This document shows positions 63,996 to 64,000 of a stretch of DNA of 64,000 nt, in pieces. The stretch's first letter is position 1, and each line of letters starts with the position of its first letter. Where the stretch lies: NCBI RefSeq assembly GCF_033807715.1, contig NC_084610.1, positions 131,001-195,000 of the forward strand, written 5' to 3'. The notes under the pieces are model-generated. The model was not told where the DNA came from, did no database searches, and saw only the letters and a program-made list of their open reading frames with translations. This DNA is from Cololabis saira (taxonomy: Eukaryota; Chordata; Actinopteri; Beloniformes; Belonidae). A program made the translations under genes and the position numbers.

Positions 63996-64000
63996 GCAAT
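63963..64000 (+). repeat. (TAA)n repeat at window end
   Basis: A TAA/ATA run reaching almost to the window end. Confidence 0.9.

Overview
The window is vertebrate nuclear DNA, almost certainly from a teleost fish. The evidence is: a multi-exon gene with GT-AG introns that encodes an MFSD6-type transporter; a mixed load of L2-clade and L1/Tx1-clade LINEs, Harbinger, hAT and TTAA-target DNA transposons whose termini look like common fish repeats; and very dense dinucleotide microsatellites and minisatellites. No bacterial operon, CRISPR array or rRNA gene is present, and I recognised no tRNA.

Layout. 1-2.7 kb is simple sequence: two (GT)58 tracts bracket a ~0.87 kb purine-strand tract. 2.4-17.7 kb is a transposon graveyard. 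An L2 LINE (copy A, 3.3-9.8 kb) carries a Harbinger element, a hAT MITE, a hAT transposon remnant and a TTAA-flanked element inside it. A second L2 (copy B, 12.6-16.5 kb) sits inside a minus-strand L1/Tx1-like LINE, with a visible 7-bp target duplication. 17.7-20.8 kb is a 3.1 kb near-perfect inverted repeat. 21-28 kb holds repeat copies, an L2 tail and an L1/Tx1-like LINE with open ORF1 and ORF2, truncated at its 3' end.

Genes. 28.5-31.4 kb holds a gene for a secreted-face, single-pass leucine-rich-repeat protein (coding exon 30315-31391; a 5' non-coding exon probably ends at 28654). 38.97-52.37 kb holds the whole coding region of mfsd6. Six exons are in consistent phase (1460, 98, 162, 99, 284 and 174 bp) and give 758 codons plus a stop. 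A possible first exon of a further plus-strand gene, with a signal peptide, lies at 61998-62142 and would continue beyond the window. The host genes are all on the plus strand, share no operon-like arrangement and have no evident functional link.

The rest (31.4-38.9 kb and 52.4-64 kb, plus the mfsd6 introns) is intergenic or intronic DNA with MITEs, nested DNA transposons, a 32-bp and a 40-bp minisatellite, a 232-bp GT/GC alternating tract and a retroposed segment with a 13-bp target duplication. I found no clear new molecular system. The most unusual objects are the 3.1 kb inverted repeat, the set of TTAA-flanked elements with AGG termini, and a Harbinger transposase remnant and a Harbinger Myb-like gene carried on two separate elements with matching termini and CWG targets.
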